From Prostheceraeus crozeri (Eukaryota; Platyhelminthes; Polycladida; Euryleptidae), in contig CAJQUW010011276.1 in assembly GCA_907163375.1 (NCBI GenBank), positions 186,001 to 250,000 on the forward strand: 64,000 nt of DNA, read 5' to 3'. How positions within the stretch are numbered: position 1 is the first letter of the stretch; every line of letters begins with the position of its first letter. The position numbers and the translations under genes were made by a program. The notes under the pieces are model-generated. The model saw only the letters and a list, made by a program, of their open reading frames with translations. It had not been told where the DNA came from and ran no database searches. Of the stretch, positions 30,660 to 41,150 are shown piece by piece.

Positions 30660-31797
30660 ATCTGGTCTCTGATTTCCCGTCCGAGGCTTGCTTCACCCGC
30701 TAGAGCGATTTTCATAAACATTCTAACTCTGTCGTTTTTTCGTCAATGTCCAAAATTTCAATAAAGTCTCACCTCTAAACGAAGGCAGATACGAGCAAGC
30801 CATGTTTTCCACTGAATTTGTCTCACTCTTAGCTTTCAAACGAGCTATTGAACGACTTTCTACGATGTCTACAACCAAATTTGGAAGATCGTTGCCGAGG
30901 GCGGGGTCAGAACTTTTTCTCTCCGATTGAGTTGGGAAGACGTTCTTAGACCCAAAAGTGGCCAAAACGTCCGAATTTGTACTCTGTTTTCCCATCCGAG
31001 ACCTTCTTCATACCGAAACATGGACTTTCTCATCCAAAAACCTCCAACACCTGCCTTTTTCAACTCTGACGTTTTCCTGCCATTTTCCTCCCTCAACCCA
31101 GGAAAAGTGGTCCAAACTGACCTTTCCACTGCATTTTTCTCATTCTCAGCTTTCAAATGAGCTATTGCACGACTTTCTACGATTTCTAACACCAAAGTTG
31201 GAAGTTTGGTAGGGGGGGCGTCTTCAAAACTTTTCCTCTTCGATGTCGCTGAAAACATCCTTCCTAACCCAAAATTGGCCAAAAATTCCGAGTCTGGCCT
31301 CCATTTTCCCATCCGAGACCTCCTTCATGCCGAATTCCAGCCTTTCTCATCCCAAAACATCCAGCACCCGCCTTTTTCCAACTCTGACGTTTTCAGAGAT
31401 TCTACCCCTTGCCTCACAGAAAAACTCCTTCCACACCCACCTCACAGGAACCTCACAGGAATTTCCCCACCCAAAATTTCACGTAGATTCCGAATCTGGC
31501 CTCCATTTTCCCATCCGAGACCTCCTTCATGCAGAATTCCGACCTTTCTCATCCCAAAACCATCAACACCCGCCTTTTCCAACTCTGCCGTTTTCAGAGA
31601 TTCCACCCCTTGCCTCATCACTCCTCCTTCTTTCCTTCCTTCCAGAGGGGGGGTAGGGACCAGTTTTCTCCTCACGGACCCATTCCTCCCAGCACATCCT
31701 TGGCCACTTCCTTCCTCTCGCCAGGGGGGGGGCTGAGTCAGCATGATGACTCATCCTTTCACATTTTGTCCTTGTGCCTGCAATGGGGCTACTACTT
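30634..31797 (-). repeat. Right terminal inverted repeat of element A
   Basis: Complement of the left TIR. It is about 200 bp longer because one internal block (CATCCGAGACCTCCTTCATG, then TCTCATCCCAAAAC) is present once more and an extra CACAGGAA-containing stretch is inserted near 31420-31460. It ends GGGGCTACTACT. Confidence 0.9.
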
Positions 31798-31803
31798 CTG
31801 CTG
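31798..31803. repeat. Target-site duplication, right (element A)
   Basis: TCTGCT, identical to 13590-13595. Confidence 0.95.
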
Positions 31804-32888
31804 TTCAGCAACTCATTGCTTCCTATCTATTTTGCAACAGAAATTGCAATTTGTACAATTCCATTTTTTCATATCCTGCACATAAAATAGCACGATTGCA
31901 TCTCGTCTATAACTAAAACTCGTTTATGTACAAACTACATTTTCAGCACTGAATTATTCTTCTATAGAGTATTTCCGGAGATTGCAGTCCTGAAACTCCA
32001 TTTTTTTATTGTTGTTACTTTTATTATAGTAAGCAACTGTGATGCATCATACAAACAGTGCCATTTTGTTACAAAAAGCTCAAGCGAATCTGCAAACTTC
32101 TTTACAACAACGGTTTCCCGAGGGTCTACTTTTTAGCGACTAATGTGTTGAATGTGAATAAGTCTTATCAACCCTTTAGTAGTCAGATGCCCTCTAATTC
32201 CAATATGCTTGTATAGAAGAACTAAAAGTCACCAATATATTGATGCTGTCATATAAAACAAATGTGTCTACTTGCTATTGTGTTCACCACAACTCAGTGG
32301 TCTTTAAGCTGCTGATGTTTTAATGTAGTAAATATTGACTACGTTGACAGTTGCGTGCACTTTTGCTAGCCCTAAAACGGACTGACAAGTTTCCAAATTC
32401 GATCATGAATGAAAATTGAAATATTAATGTCTTTTTTTATCAATTGAGAGCAAAGCATTTGATTAATGAATGTCTCTTACTGTGTTTAAATGCATGGGAA
32501 ATTTAATTTTTCATGATTAGTTACATGTACTTCAATTGTTCAAGTAGGTGCTATCTTATCATTGATGTCTATTCCATTTTAAGTGGTATTTTCATATGTC
32601 ATTCATTTAATTTGATTCATGTGCATCTCATCTTCGCGACTTGTCTCACTTTATAAAGGAGCATCATTTAAAACTCATCTGCCACTCATTTCCATTATGT
32701 AGCCAATGTTCAGCTCTGTTTATATGCAGCTTCCGATTGAGAGAGAGAGAGAGATTGAACGAGTAAGGGTATGGATGGTACGGGGAATTCTAGAAAGGGT
32801 CTCCTTTCCTCGCGTTCTCCAATATTCGGGCAAGCGATGTTGTGATACTAAACATTTATTGTGATTTCAGGATTGCAAAACACATAGG
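31804..32888. other. Host spacer between the two large elements
   Basis: AT-rich, no gene recognised. A (GA)n microsatellite lies at 32739-32754. Confidence 0.5.
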
Positions 32889-32905
32889 CTTTATTGAAAT
32901 GAGAG

Positions 32906-33249
32906 TTTTTAAAAGGTTTTCAAAAGATGACAACATCGCAAAAATCAAAAATGAATTAAATATTCAATCTCTACCGGTTTCAATTGGCAACAAGATGACA
33001 GATTAACCGATCTTCATCAGGAGAGATTGGTATTTTATATCTTATATTAAACCTCTTTTTATACTTCTCCTGATGAAGATTGGTGAATCTGTCATCTTGT
33101 TGCCAATTGAAACCGGTAGAGATAAAATAATTAATTCATTTTTGATTTTTGTGACGTTTTCATCTTTTAAAAACTTGATAACGCATCGTTCATGCGATCC
33201 GTCGCCTCTGGAGTCGTTTGTGAGAAAATTATTTTCTCATTTCACTTAA
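32906..33249 (+). mobile_element. Fold-back element family FB1, copy 2, with hammerhead-like core
   Basis: Same family as 3056-3346. Both arms carry the complete core: on the plus strand CTGATGA (33070-33076), a stem-loop closed by ATTGG/CCAAT, GAAA (33109-33112), CCGG and GTA (33116-33118) followed by GAGA that can pair with the TCTC before CTGATGA. The left arm has the same on the minus strand. Flanking direct repeats of 17 bp (CTTTATTGAAATGAGAG at 32889 and 33250) are perfect. Confidence 0.75.
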
Positions 33250-33266
33250 CTTTATTGAAATGAGAG

Positions 33267-33535
33267 GCCAGATATACCTGTCAAGGCATGTAAGACCGAG
33301 CGCAGGCGCTCTTTCTTATTCTTGATGAATTTGGCTAGTGAATTTAAAGAAATAATAGGAAAGACTATTCACTTGATTCGCAATGGTTCCTTGTGTTATT
33401 ATCCTTAAAACAATTTCAAGCAATTTTTTAGCCATGCTGCTCGGGTTGATAAAACAATAACTTGTTTTACACTATCGCTTTTATGTAGAATATAATATAG
33501 CTTATGGCAAAAAATTCTAGTATTATGTTACACAT
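33267..33535. other. Host spacer, no gene seen
   Basis: Short AT-rich stretch without supported features. Confidence 0.4.
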
Positions 33536-33541
33536 GCCTAT
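33536..33541. repeat. Target-site duplication, left (element B)
   Basis: GCCTAT, repeated exactly at 51104-51109. Confidence 0.95.
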
Positions 33542-34268
33542 AGTAGTATATAGCGTGACATCCGGCGCGACGCTTCGCTTCGCTTGCGCCGGATGTCACA
33601 CTTTTGCGGGTTTTTTCAAAATTTTCAAAAAATCAAAATTTCAAAAAATTGGGTAGATTTCAAATTTCACGTGGCCGAAGGCCGAAGGGCGAAAATTTAG
33701 GAAGTGACAAATTTTCAAAAATTTAGGCGGTCTCAAAATATCCCGTAATCGAAAATTTAGGCGGTCTTAAAATATCACGTAATCTAAAAAGTATCACGTG
33801 GTCGAAAAATATCACGTACCCGAAGGTCGAAAATGTAGGCAGATGAAAATTTAGGTAGCCCAAAAAATATCACGTTGACCTAATATAGCAGAAGATTGTA
33901 TTCAAAATATTTATTCAAAATATTCATTTAAAAATGGAAGAAACAAAAGTGGATGAAACAAAAGTGGAAGGAACCTCAAGAATATATCCTTCGTTATCAT
34001 ATGAACGTAGTTCTACTTTAATGGACATTGAAAAGATTAACATTGAAAAAATGAATAAAGAAAAACACAAAGATAGAGTACGTTATATGAAAGATAAGGA
34101 ATCTCAATTATTATTAAGATTAGAGCATTATAAAAAATTAAGAAAAGGATGGACTAAAGTTAAGAATGTAACACAAGGAATTGGCATATTCTTAACAATA
34201 AGTTTAGGTGCTTTAACAATTGTTATATCTTCAGGTGTTTTAGTAATTCCAGTAGTTGCTACAGCTTT
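33542..34268 (+). repeat. Left terminal inverted repeat of element B
   Basis: Includes a terminal hairpin, a subterminal AT-rich region with repeated AATATCACGT and GAAAATTTAGGCGGTC words (33640-33890), and the first 111 codons of the gene at 33934. Confidence 0.95.
33555..33599. other. Terminal hairpin, left end of element B
   Basis: GTGACATCCGGCGC and its exact complement enclose a 17-nt loop of repeated CGCTT; the stem starts 13 bp from the terminus. The mirror copy is at 51041-51090. Confidence 0.95.
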
Positions 34269-34662
34269 AACAGGTACGGGTGTTTTTGCAACTTCACTTG
34301 TTACAATGTTAGATAAATCTTTAATAACTAAGAAACGAAAATCATTAAAAACTAAACATTTACATATTAAAGAAGTCTATGACAAATTGCATTACTACTT
34401 TCAAAGAGTATGTGATGATAATGTTATTACGTTAGATGAGATTGAAAAATTTGATCAAATAGCTAATGAAGTAAATCAAATATCATTTCAATTACAGTCA
34501 GAAAAAGTTGATGATAAAAATACAAAGGATGGCAAAATTTCGAGTGATGGTAAAACTTTTACTGATGGTAAAATTTGTAATGAAGAAAATGATAAAATTT
34601 TTTTAGAAGAGCTAAAAACTTTAAGCGAAAATTTAAGCAAAACTTTATTAAACAAAACTTAA
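33934..34662 (+). CDS. Unknown membrane-associated protein
   Basis: 242 residues. Residues 1-70 are charged and helical, likely a coiled coil; residues 82-127 are a long Gly/Ala/Val/Ile-rich hydrophobic stretch (two possible membrane helices); the rest is helical with a short repeated DGK motif near residues 199-213. The start lies in the TTTAAAAATG context shared by other genes of this element. The first 111 residues are inside the TIR, so a truncated second copy sits at the other end. It may be a virion membrane-active protein, by analogy with others in Polintons; no family is recognised. Confidence 0.75.
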   Translation: MEETKVDETKVEGTSRIYPSLSYERSSTLMDIEKINIEKMNKEKHKDRVRYMKDKESQLLLRLEHYKKLRKGWTKVKNVTQGIGIFLTISLGALTIVISSGVLVIPVVATALTGTGVFATSLVTMLDKSLITKKRKSLKTKHLHIKEVYDKLHYYFQRVCDDNVITLDEIEKFDQIANEVNQISFQLQSEKVDDKNTKDGKISSDGKTFTDGKICNEENDKIFLEELKTLSENLSKTLLNKT

Positions 34663-34783
34663 AACGAGAAACCTTTAAACGAAAAGATGTCAGACAACAA
34701 AGCAATAAAAAAATAATTTGTTCAGTAAAATGTTTTTGTTGTATTCCAATGTTACCACAAAATTCAAATATTATATTTTAAAA

Positions 34784-35605
34784 ATGGATAAAATTAAAGC
34801 TGATAATTTTAAAAGAATTAAACAATTAGAAGAGTTAATAAAACAAAGAAATATTATGAAAGAAAATTATCTTCAACATAGAATGATAAAAGCTGGTATT
34901 CAATCTGATATGTTTGAAAAAATGCAGCAAACCGAGCAAGCAAAAACTGATTTTGAAAAAACTATGAAACCATTTAAAACTCTCGAAAAAGAAAGTACAA
35001 ATAATGATAAACAAATTGATATAACAGATCCAGAACACAAAACTATATTAGATGACTATGGATTACTAGAATCAAACATTAATAAGAAATTACCAAAATC
35101 TATGCAATTTGAACATTCTATTTCATTTATAGATGGAAAAACAATACCTAGATTTTATCTCGGACAAAAAGAAATATTTCCACAACCCTTTCGAGGTTTA
35201 ATTTTTTCACCAGATAAATATCCTTTTAATTTAGATAGAAATTTTGTTGATCTTTTAAGAGGAGAAGATTTAAATAATTGTGCTGTAGAAGATCTCATAA
35301 AATATAAAGCTATTTTAGATAGAGTTGGTGCAGTAAAATCTCTTAGACGTTATAAACAATTAGAAAATTTATTATCATCGGGAGTTAAAGTAGGAAAAGG
35401 TTTATCTGAAAAACAGATAACAGAAACAACTGTATTTTTACCAGATGATCCACAAGAATTACTAAATAGATTAAATATTTTAATATCTGCAATAAAAGAA
35501 GGACATAATTCTAGTTTCAATGAAATTCATGTTATATTGAAAAGACTGTTAGAAAAGAAGATTCTAAATGAAGAGGATTATAAAAGTATAACGGGACATC
35601 TCTGA
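34784..35605 (+). CDS. Unknown Polinton virion-like protein
   Basis: 273 residues from the ATG at 34784, chosen because it sits in the TTTTAAAAATG context; the frame is open 22 codons further upstream. The N-terminal third (about 1-100) is a predicted coiled coil (KRIKQLEELIKQRN). The middle has PRFYLGQKEIFPQPFRGLIF and a DRNFVDLLRGED motif, and the C-terminal third is helical (QELLNRLNILISAIKEG). No known family is recognised. Position between a membrane-type gene and the penton gene suggests a structural role. Confidence 0.7.
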   Translation: MDKIKADNFKRIKQLEELIKQRNIMKENYLQHRMIKAGIQSDMFEKMQQTEQAKTDFEKTMKPFKTLEKESTNNDKQIDITDPEHKTILDDYGLLESNINKKLPKSMQFEHSISFIDGKTIPRFYLGQKEIFPQPFRGLIFSPDKYPFNLDRNFVDLLRGEDLNNCAVEDLIKYKAILDRVGAVKSLRRYKQLENLLSSGVKVGKGLSEKQITETTVFLPDDPQELLNRLNILISAIKEGHNSSFNEIHVILKRLLEKKILNEEDYKSITGHL

Positions 35606-35649
35606 TGTCTTTAAGGGTTTCGCCCGTAGCTGAAATATGTTGTTTCAAA

Positions 35650-35727
35650 TTTTTATCTATGATTTTTATCTATGATTTTTATTTATGATTTTTATCTATG
35701 ATTTTTATCTATGATTTTTATCTATAA
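35650..35727. repeat. 13-bp tandem repeat
   Basis: About six units of ATGATTTTTATCT between two genes, just before the AT-rich start context of the next gene. Confidence 0.9.
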
Positions 35728-35753
35728 TATTTATTCAAAATTTTAACTAAAAA

Positions 35754-36542
35754 ATGTGTTCAGCAGATTTAGACAAAATTGATAATCATTTAGAAAATCT
35801 AACAGAGATTTTGGGTTCATCAAAATTTAGTACGACGTTAAAAATTATAACAACTACTTCATCACACACTTGTAATTTAGAACCCATTCTACATTTGGAA
35901 CAAAATAAAAATTATCAAATTGCATTGACTAGTTTCTCCACATTTAACACTATTCAAAACGTTATCAAAGATGTGAATGATCAATTTAGATATTCTACTG
36001 ATAAAGGCAAAACATGGAAAATACAAACTTTTCTTCCTGGTTCTTACGAAGTTGAATCAATATCAAATGAAATTAAGAGACATTTAGGTATACCATTTAA
36101 AGATAAGAAACAATTACATTTTGCAGTTGAACCGGCAGTTAATAAATTTTCTCTTACTTTAGACGAAAATCATCAAGTTGATTTTAATCATGATAGATCA
36201 TTGTCAAAGCTATTAGGATTTAATAAACAAACTTATAGTCAAGGTTATCATTTAGGTGAGAAGATTCCAAAAATAACTGAAATAAATTCAATTGTTGTAC
36301 ATTGTGACATTATTGAAGGAGGATATATAAATGGTAAATTGTCAAATTTAATATTCAGTTTTCCAGCTTTTACTGTACCCATTGGTTATAGATTAAATGT
36401 AATTCCACAAACATTAATATATTTCCCTATTACAAGAAAAACTATTAACAACATTAACACTAGAATCACTGATGAAAAAGGACAAGAAATAAATTTTGGA
36501 GGTGAAGAGATTATGATAGATCTTTTGGTTCGAGAGGTATAA
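35754..36542 (+). CDS. Penton-like minor capsid protein
   Basis: 262 residues, intact. The C-terminal half shows the pattern of Polinton/adintovirus pentons, a single jelly-roll: SKLLGFNKQTYSQGYHLGEK, then SIVVHCDIIEGGYINGKLSN, a FPAF.VPIGYRLNVIPQ block, and the closing TRITDEKGQEINFGGEEIMI strand pair. The N-terminal part (YQIALTSFSTFNTIQNV) is also typical. The protein forms capsid vertices in the family. The start is in the AAAAAATG context. The last codons overlap the first unit of a 21-bp tandem repeat. Confidence 0.8.
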   Translation: MCSADLDKIDNHLENLTEILGSSKFSTTLKIITTTSSHTCNLEPILHLEQNKNYQIALTSFSTFNTIQNVIKDVNDQFRYSTDKGKTWKIQTFLPGSYEVESISNEIKRHLGIPFKDKKQLHFAVEPAVNKFSLTLDENHQVDFNHDRSLSKLLGFNKQTYSQGYHLGEKIPKITEINSIVVHCDIIEGGYINGKLSNLIFSFPAFTVPIGYRLNVIPQTLIYFPITRKTINNINTRITDEKGQEINFGGEEIMIDLLVREV

Positions 36543-36591
36543 ACTCCTGTTCGAGAGGTATAAACTCCCGTTCGAGAGGTATAAACTCCCA
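36529..36591. repeat. 21-bp tandem repeat over the penton stop codon
   Basis: Three units of period 21 (starting 36529, 36550, 36571), each containing TTCGAGAGGTATAAACTCC. The first unit supplies the last codons and the TAA of the penton gene. Confidence 0.95.
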
Positions 36592-36656
36592 CGCAAAGCT
36601 AGAGAAGTTTAATTTTCTTCTTCTTTTAAAATAAAAATAATTTTTTTTGTTAAAAA

Positions 36657-37421
36657 ATGAGTGAAGTACTACCATTAAATAAAGAAAACTTAAATTTAAT
36701 CATCATCCAAATTCATCTAATAAAGTTTTGTCAGTTATTTGCGGAAGATCAGGTTGTGGTAAAACGTATCTATTGTTTAAAATTTTAACGACACCAAATT
36801 TTTGGATTACAAAAATCTTATAATTTATACAACAACAGCAGAACAACCCGTCTATCAATTTTTAAAATATGGATTTGAAAATAATCTTAAAAAACAGCCA
36901 TTGCTTCATTATTCAAAGAATATGAAAAATCTGAAGATGAAGAAGAAATAAGTTCGTGGTGTGAAGAAGCAGCAAAAAATAATCAGTTAGTTGAATCCAA
37001 TAAAAATAAGCATATAAAGATACAATTAATAGATGATAGTGGTATTATGCAAGATCCTAGTAAACTAGATAAAACAATGAAACATTGTGTATTTTTTGAT
37101 GATTGTGTTAATGATAGAAATCAGTCAGTTCAGAGAAATTATTTCACAAGAGGTAGACATAATAACTGTAGTGTATTTTATTTAACACAAAGTATGTATT
37201 CATTAGACGGAAGTGTTATTAGAAAGAATGCAAATATATTTATACTATTTGAAATAAATGCAAGAAACTTAAGTGATTTGTTAAGAGATTTATGTGTAAG
37301 AAATAAAGATGAATTTAAACAATCGTGTAATAATGCTTTGTCAAAAGATTATGGCTTCATTACAATTAATATTGATAAAAAAATTCATGATAGCGTTATC
37401 GAACAATTGTTCTCTGACTGA
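36657..37421 (+). pseudogene. Genome-packaging ATPase (FtsK/HerA type), frameshifted
   Basis: The Walker A motif GRSGCGKT is at 36743-36766. Walker B is CVFFDD in the open part (about 37086-37103), followed by a YLTQS sensor motif (about 37178-37192) and an Asn/Arg segment. The family pumps DNA into capsids. The start ATG (36657, in AAAAAATG context) and Walker A are in different frames (indel near 36705). Further frame changes occur near 36800 and 36890 before the clean stretch from 37047 to the stop. Total length fits the usual 230-250 residues. Non-functional as it stands. Confidence 0.85.
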
Positions 37422-37514
37422 AAGTCGATAGAAAATATTTTCGCGGAGTGATCGAACGGAGTGACCGAATAATTTTTTCTTATAAATTTTTTGTTAATTA
37501 AAATTAAAAAAAAT

Positions 37515-37820
37515 ATGTTGAATGCTTATAAGATAGAGCATGTACCAGTTTTAAAAGATTATCGTCATCCTACAAATCCTGTAAATTCGAAGAAAGAAGT
37601 TAGATTTTATTATCATCATAAATACGTAGCGCTCGTTACAGATTATAAAACAAAACATGGTATTAAACCGTGTGTTAAAACAAAAGACTTTCCACTTTGT
37701 TTAAGAAGTTTCCGAGTATTTTTGGCGTATAATAATTTATGGTGGTTGGTTAAGAAAGAACATTTAACAACACATGAATTAGAAACATTACATCAATTAC
37801 ATATTCCTGTGTATATGTAA
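37515..37820 (+). CDS. Small unknown protein, 101 residues
   Basis: The start at 37515 is chosen for the AAAAAATATG context; the open frame begins eight codons earlier. Basic and His/Tyr-rich (FYYHHKYVALVTDYK), with an aromatic NNLWWLVKKEHL block. It lies between the ATPase and PolB. No family is recognised. Confidence 0.6.
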   Translation: MLNAYKIEHVPVLKDYRHPTNPVNSKKEVRFYYHHKYVALVTDYKTKHGIKPCVKTKDFPLCLRSFRVFLAYNNLWWLVKKEHLTTHELETLHQLHIPVYM

Positions 37821-37869
37821 AAACGGAACCGAGGTTCTATGTAAAAATTCATTTTTTCTTTTAAAAAAT

Positions 37870-38165
37870 ATGAATCGTGAAATGTCTCTTGGACAAACGT
37901 CTAGGATTGATGAATTAATCAAGAAACAAACTGCTGAGTTTGATGCGCAAATTAAACATAGTAAACGTAGTAAACGTATTAAAAAACAGAAACGTACTAG
38001 GCGTAGTATTAGACGTAATACTAAAAAACAGAAAAGTGGAACAAAAGAAATATTAGAAACTCCTATTACTGATATCTTTTTGATGATAGAATTAAGGATG
38101 AACTGATTTATGTAATTTATTTAATCCAAATGAAATTAAATATGAAAATGTATCTTTTATTGATG
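37870..38165 (+). pseudogene. Basic N-terminal segment, probably the 5' part of PolB (element B)
   Basis: The frame opens with an ATG at 37870 (AAAAATATG context). It has a Lys/Arg-rich stretch (RSKRIKKQKRTRRSIRR, about residues 33-50) that would serve for DNA binding or nuclear entry. It closes at 38106, but a second frame stays open to the hAT-like insertion at 38166. Coding-like sequence resumes on the far side (40409) towards the polymerase, so this is most simply the polymerase N terminus with one frameshift. It could instead be a separate small core protein. Confidence 0.5.
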
Positions 38166-40408
38166 CAGGCCTGTGATTAGCCTATTAGAAAAATTGAGGA
38201 CTTTTTGCAAAAATTTGAGGAATAGAAACAGAGCCTAGTATGACAATTGCAAGAAAAACTCCAAATTTTAGCACGGATTTTGGGCCAAACTTCAAGTCAT
38301 GAAAGTCACAACGAAGAAGGCAACCCCAGGGTTGACAGCCACCACACTCCACTACACTTTTTGAAGTTGTGTATATTACAAAGGGATCTTGACTTGGTCA
38401 TAATCACTTCCCGCGTTATTACGAATTTATTTTGTTGCCTCAAGTATTATCTACTTAGAATGTGACGAACAGAGGATGTCAGATCAAGCTGCTGATATCG
38501 CTGTGCTTCACGTTATCGTCTCCAATTCAAAGATGCGTGTCAGATTTGGATACTGCAATTTTTTGAATAGAGGATATATCCTCAACTACATGCATCTGGG
38601 GCTTTGTAACGATTAATTTTTACGGACTTTAGACAAATTTGGGAGGAGAGTAACCCATAAGTATAGAAAGCTTGAAATCGTTGATAGAATGTTTGTGACT
38701 TAAAAAAGTCAGTGATTTATTATGAAGGATACGCCACATTACACACTAATTTACTAATATTACTTTATACTGCATAAGTTTTGGTGGCTCCTGTTTACTT
38801 GTTAGCGTTTGATCATATCGCTCCGATCTACATTCAAATGAACATGAATTCTCTCATACAGCACAAAACAAGTGTCGGGAACAGGCTTGCCAATTAAGTT
38901 GTTGGTCTCATCTAGGCAAAAAGTGAAAGATAATCACCTCTATTCTTTGAAGTTGCGCAGAGATATTGCCACATCTTGCAGTAGACCAAGGTTGAAAATC
39001 TACCAACCCAGTACTATGTGGTTCAAATGTCTTAATTAATCTGAGTTCCGCATACAACGATAAGCAATGTGTGCACTAGTTTCACACCAAGCTGTGTTCA
39101 GCAAATTATGAAAAAGATCTATAAGTGAATAATTCATCCAGGATAAATGTCGGTCAGCAGACCCTGGAAAACGTAGCTGCAAAAAGACTCATGGGATAGC
39201 AGAGCTTCATGCGCTTCCAACCCCAGCACGCTAGTGACCAGGAGGCAGATAGACACCAAATTTAGGGACCATCCGCTTTACCCCGTCGGATGTGTTCATG
39301 TTCAGCGGAAATAAAATGGAAGAGAGTGAGTGAAACAAGCGCTTCAGCTGATAAGAGCAATGAAATCCAAGTGAGCTGGGCTACCTATATGTTATCATAT
39401 AATGGATATGGAAGATCGATATCCTTAAGTTCTTTAAGAAGTGCAGGCATGCATTTTGCAACCCTATAGTCGCAGAAACATATAAAGAAGGTTGTGAAAC
39501 AGATCAAGATAATTAATGAAAATAATTGAATAAGCATTTTATTGTTGGAATTCTAAGCATTATTATGAAGTTAGAAGTGAAAAATTGCTGACAGTGTTCA
39601 AATATACTATTTCTGTAGGTTGATCGCAGTGCTTCACTCATTAAATACGTAGAAGTATTGCACTAAGGAGTTCGACAGACAATAAATTCGGACAACTTCT
39701 CTGCTTATCAAAATAAGTCCGGACGAACCGGAACATTTACAGCACTGTAGTTTGCAGAAATGGAAACGACGTGAAACAAGATCAATGCAACGTAGCAAAG
39801 TGCGTCAAGGTAACAAAATCAAAAAACAAGCTGACGACTGGTTAAGTTTTGATATGCTAAATATGAGTTAAAAGAAAATTATTATATCCTAAAATGCCTA
39901 AAAATTTGAAAATGCTCACTAGAAGGACAACCAACGGTTCTCCTCTCCTCATGTGTAGTGAATTGGCGAGTAAGTCGTTCTTTCCAAAATTATGTTTATC
40001 ACTTCTAGATTGAAAAGATTCTATTTAACAGTCTGCCCATCTAGATACTAAGAGGACAGGTCTGTGTTCAATCAAAATATCGGATCTATCTAGCACAGCG
40101 GGATTACGCTATCTAAAATCTACCAGGTGGGTAAGAGAAAATTATAAAGTTATAAATCATGAGTGATTCATGATTAGCAGTATATGTGTAGGATACATGT
40201 TATAGGATTCTATCTTATCTTCTTGACTGGAAGTTTACACATCATCGCCATTCGCCAAAAACAATACACTATCCTACACTAAGTCTGTAGTGTGTCATAT
40301 TTGAGGAATTTCTCTTAGTTTAGCTATATTTGAGGAATTTTGGAGGATTTGAGGAATAATAAACAAATTTGAGGAATCTGAGGAATTTGAGGAGTAATCA
40401 CAGGCCTG
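38166..40408. mobile_element. hAT-like non-autonomous insertion in PolB
   Basis: Inverted ends CAGGCCTGTGATTA / TAATCACAGGCCTG bound 2.24 kb without a recognisable transposase. TTGAGGA words cluster next to both ends. An 8-bp duplication is not exact (flanks TTGATG and TTAATG), so the class is an inference from the CAG-type termini. Confidence 0.7.
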
Positions 40409-41150
40409 TTAATGTAGTAAATGATATGCGGAAACTATTAGCAAATGGTAAAATTATTAATTTACTTGGAAAAGTTATTAAAGATCAGGAAAATATAATT
40501 CAAAATTTTTACGTAACCTTCTATAGTAAAAATTCATTTGAAGTATGGTTTTCGAATCTGGATGAGAAATCCGATGCTAACGAATGGATTTTTACAGGTA
40601 ATATTAAATATGAAGATTTTGGAATGAAGTTAGTACAAAGATCGCATAGAGGGGCAGGGATTAATATGAAATATAGAATCAAAGAATATTTCGGTGAATA
40701 TTGTTATATTCCTTCTGAAGATTTTTGTTTTATTTAATGTTATAATGTTTTACGAAGTTTTAATGAAGAACAAGGAGAAATGATGAAAGAAATGTTTAAT
40801 AATTTTTTATATAAAGAGAAAGCCACATCTAGAACAGGAATAATGTCAAACTGCAAATTTTCTCAATTCAATAAATATTTTGGAGAATGTGTTCAATATT
40901 ATAGTCCTGCCCATCGTCATTTAAATCCTAGAGGAATTGAAACGTTTCATAATTATGTTTATTACAATTATTTTCACGCAGGTTCAACAATTGGTCACTA
41001 TTGTTTAATTGATAAATCTCATAAATTAAAAGCTATTAGAGAAATTGAAAATAATTTCAAACCCATATATAAAACAGTTACTGATAAAAATCTAACAACG
41101 CGTCCATATAAAATCATAGCAAAGAAAAAAATTGACTATAGTTCAACATA

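Larger units (their letters stand above)
13596..31797. mobile_element. Element A: Polinton-class element with TBP-like gene and PolB
   Basis: The 18.2-kb element starts AGTAGTAGCCCC, ends GGGGCTACTACT and is flanked by a perfect 6-bp duplication. TIRs are about 1 kb. Rightward genes: an unknown coiled-coil protein (16935) and DNA polymerase B (19619). Leftward genes: a PolB-N-domain protein (19021), a TBP-like protein (26091), an unknown (27105), a PolB-N-domain remnant (27978), exonuclease-like fragments (28687), an unknown paralogue (29543), a small acidic protein (29903) and another PolB-N-domain protein (30659). No integrase, capsid, protease or packaging ATPase is recognisable. The polymerase and several other genes carry frameshifts or stops, so this copy is inactive or the assembly has indel errors. 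Base composition is clearly richer in GC than element B. Confidence 0.9.

Noticed and set aside
38247..38465. Coding frame of 72 residues inside the hAT-like insertion
   Set aside because: No transposase motif; composition like the surrounding non-coding sequence.
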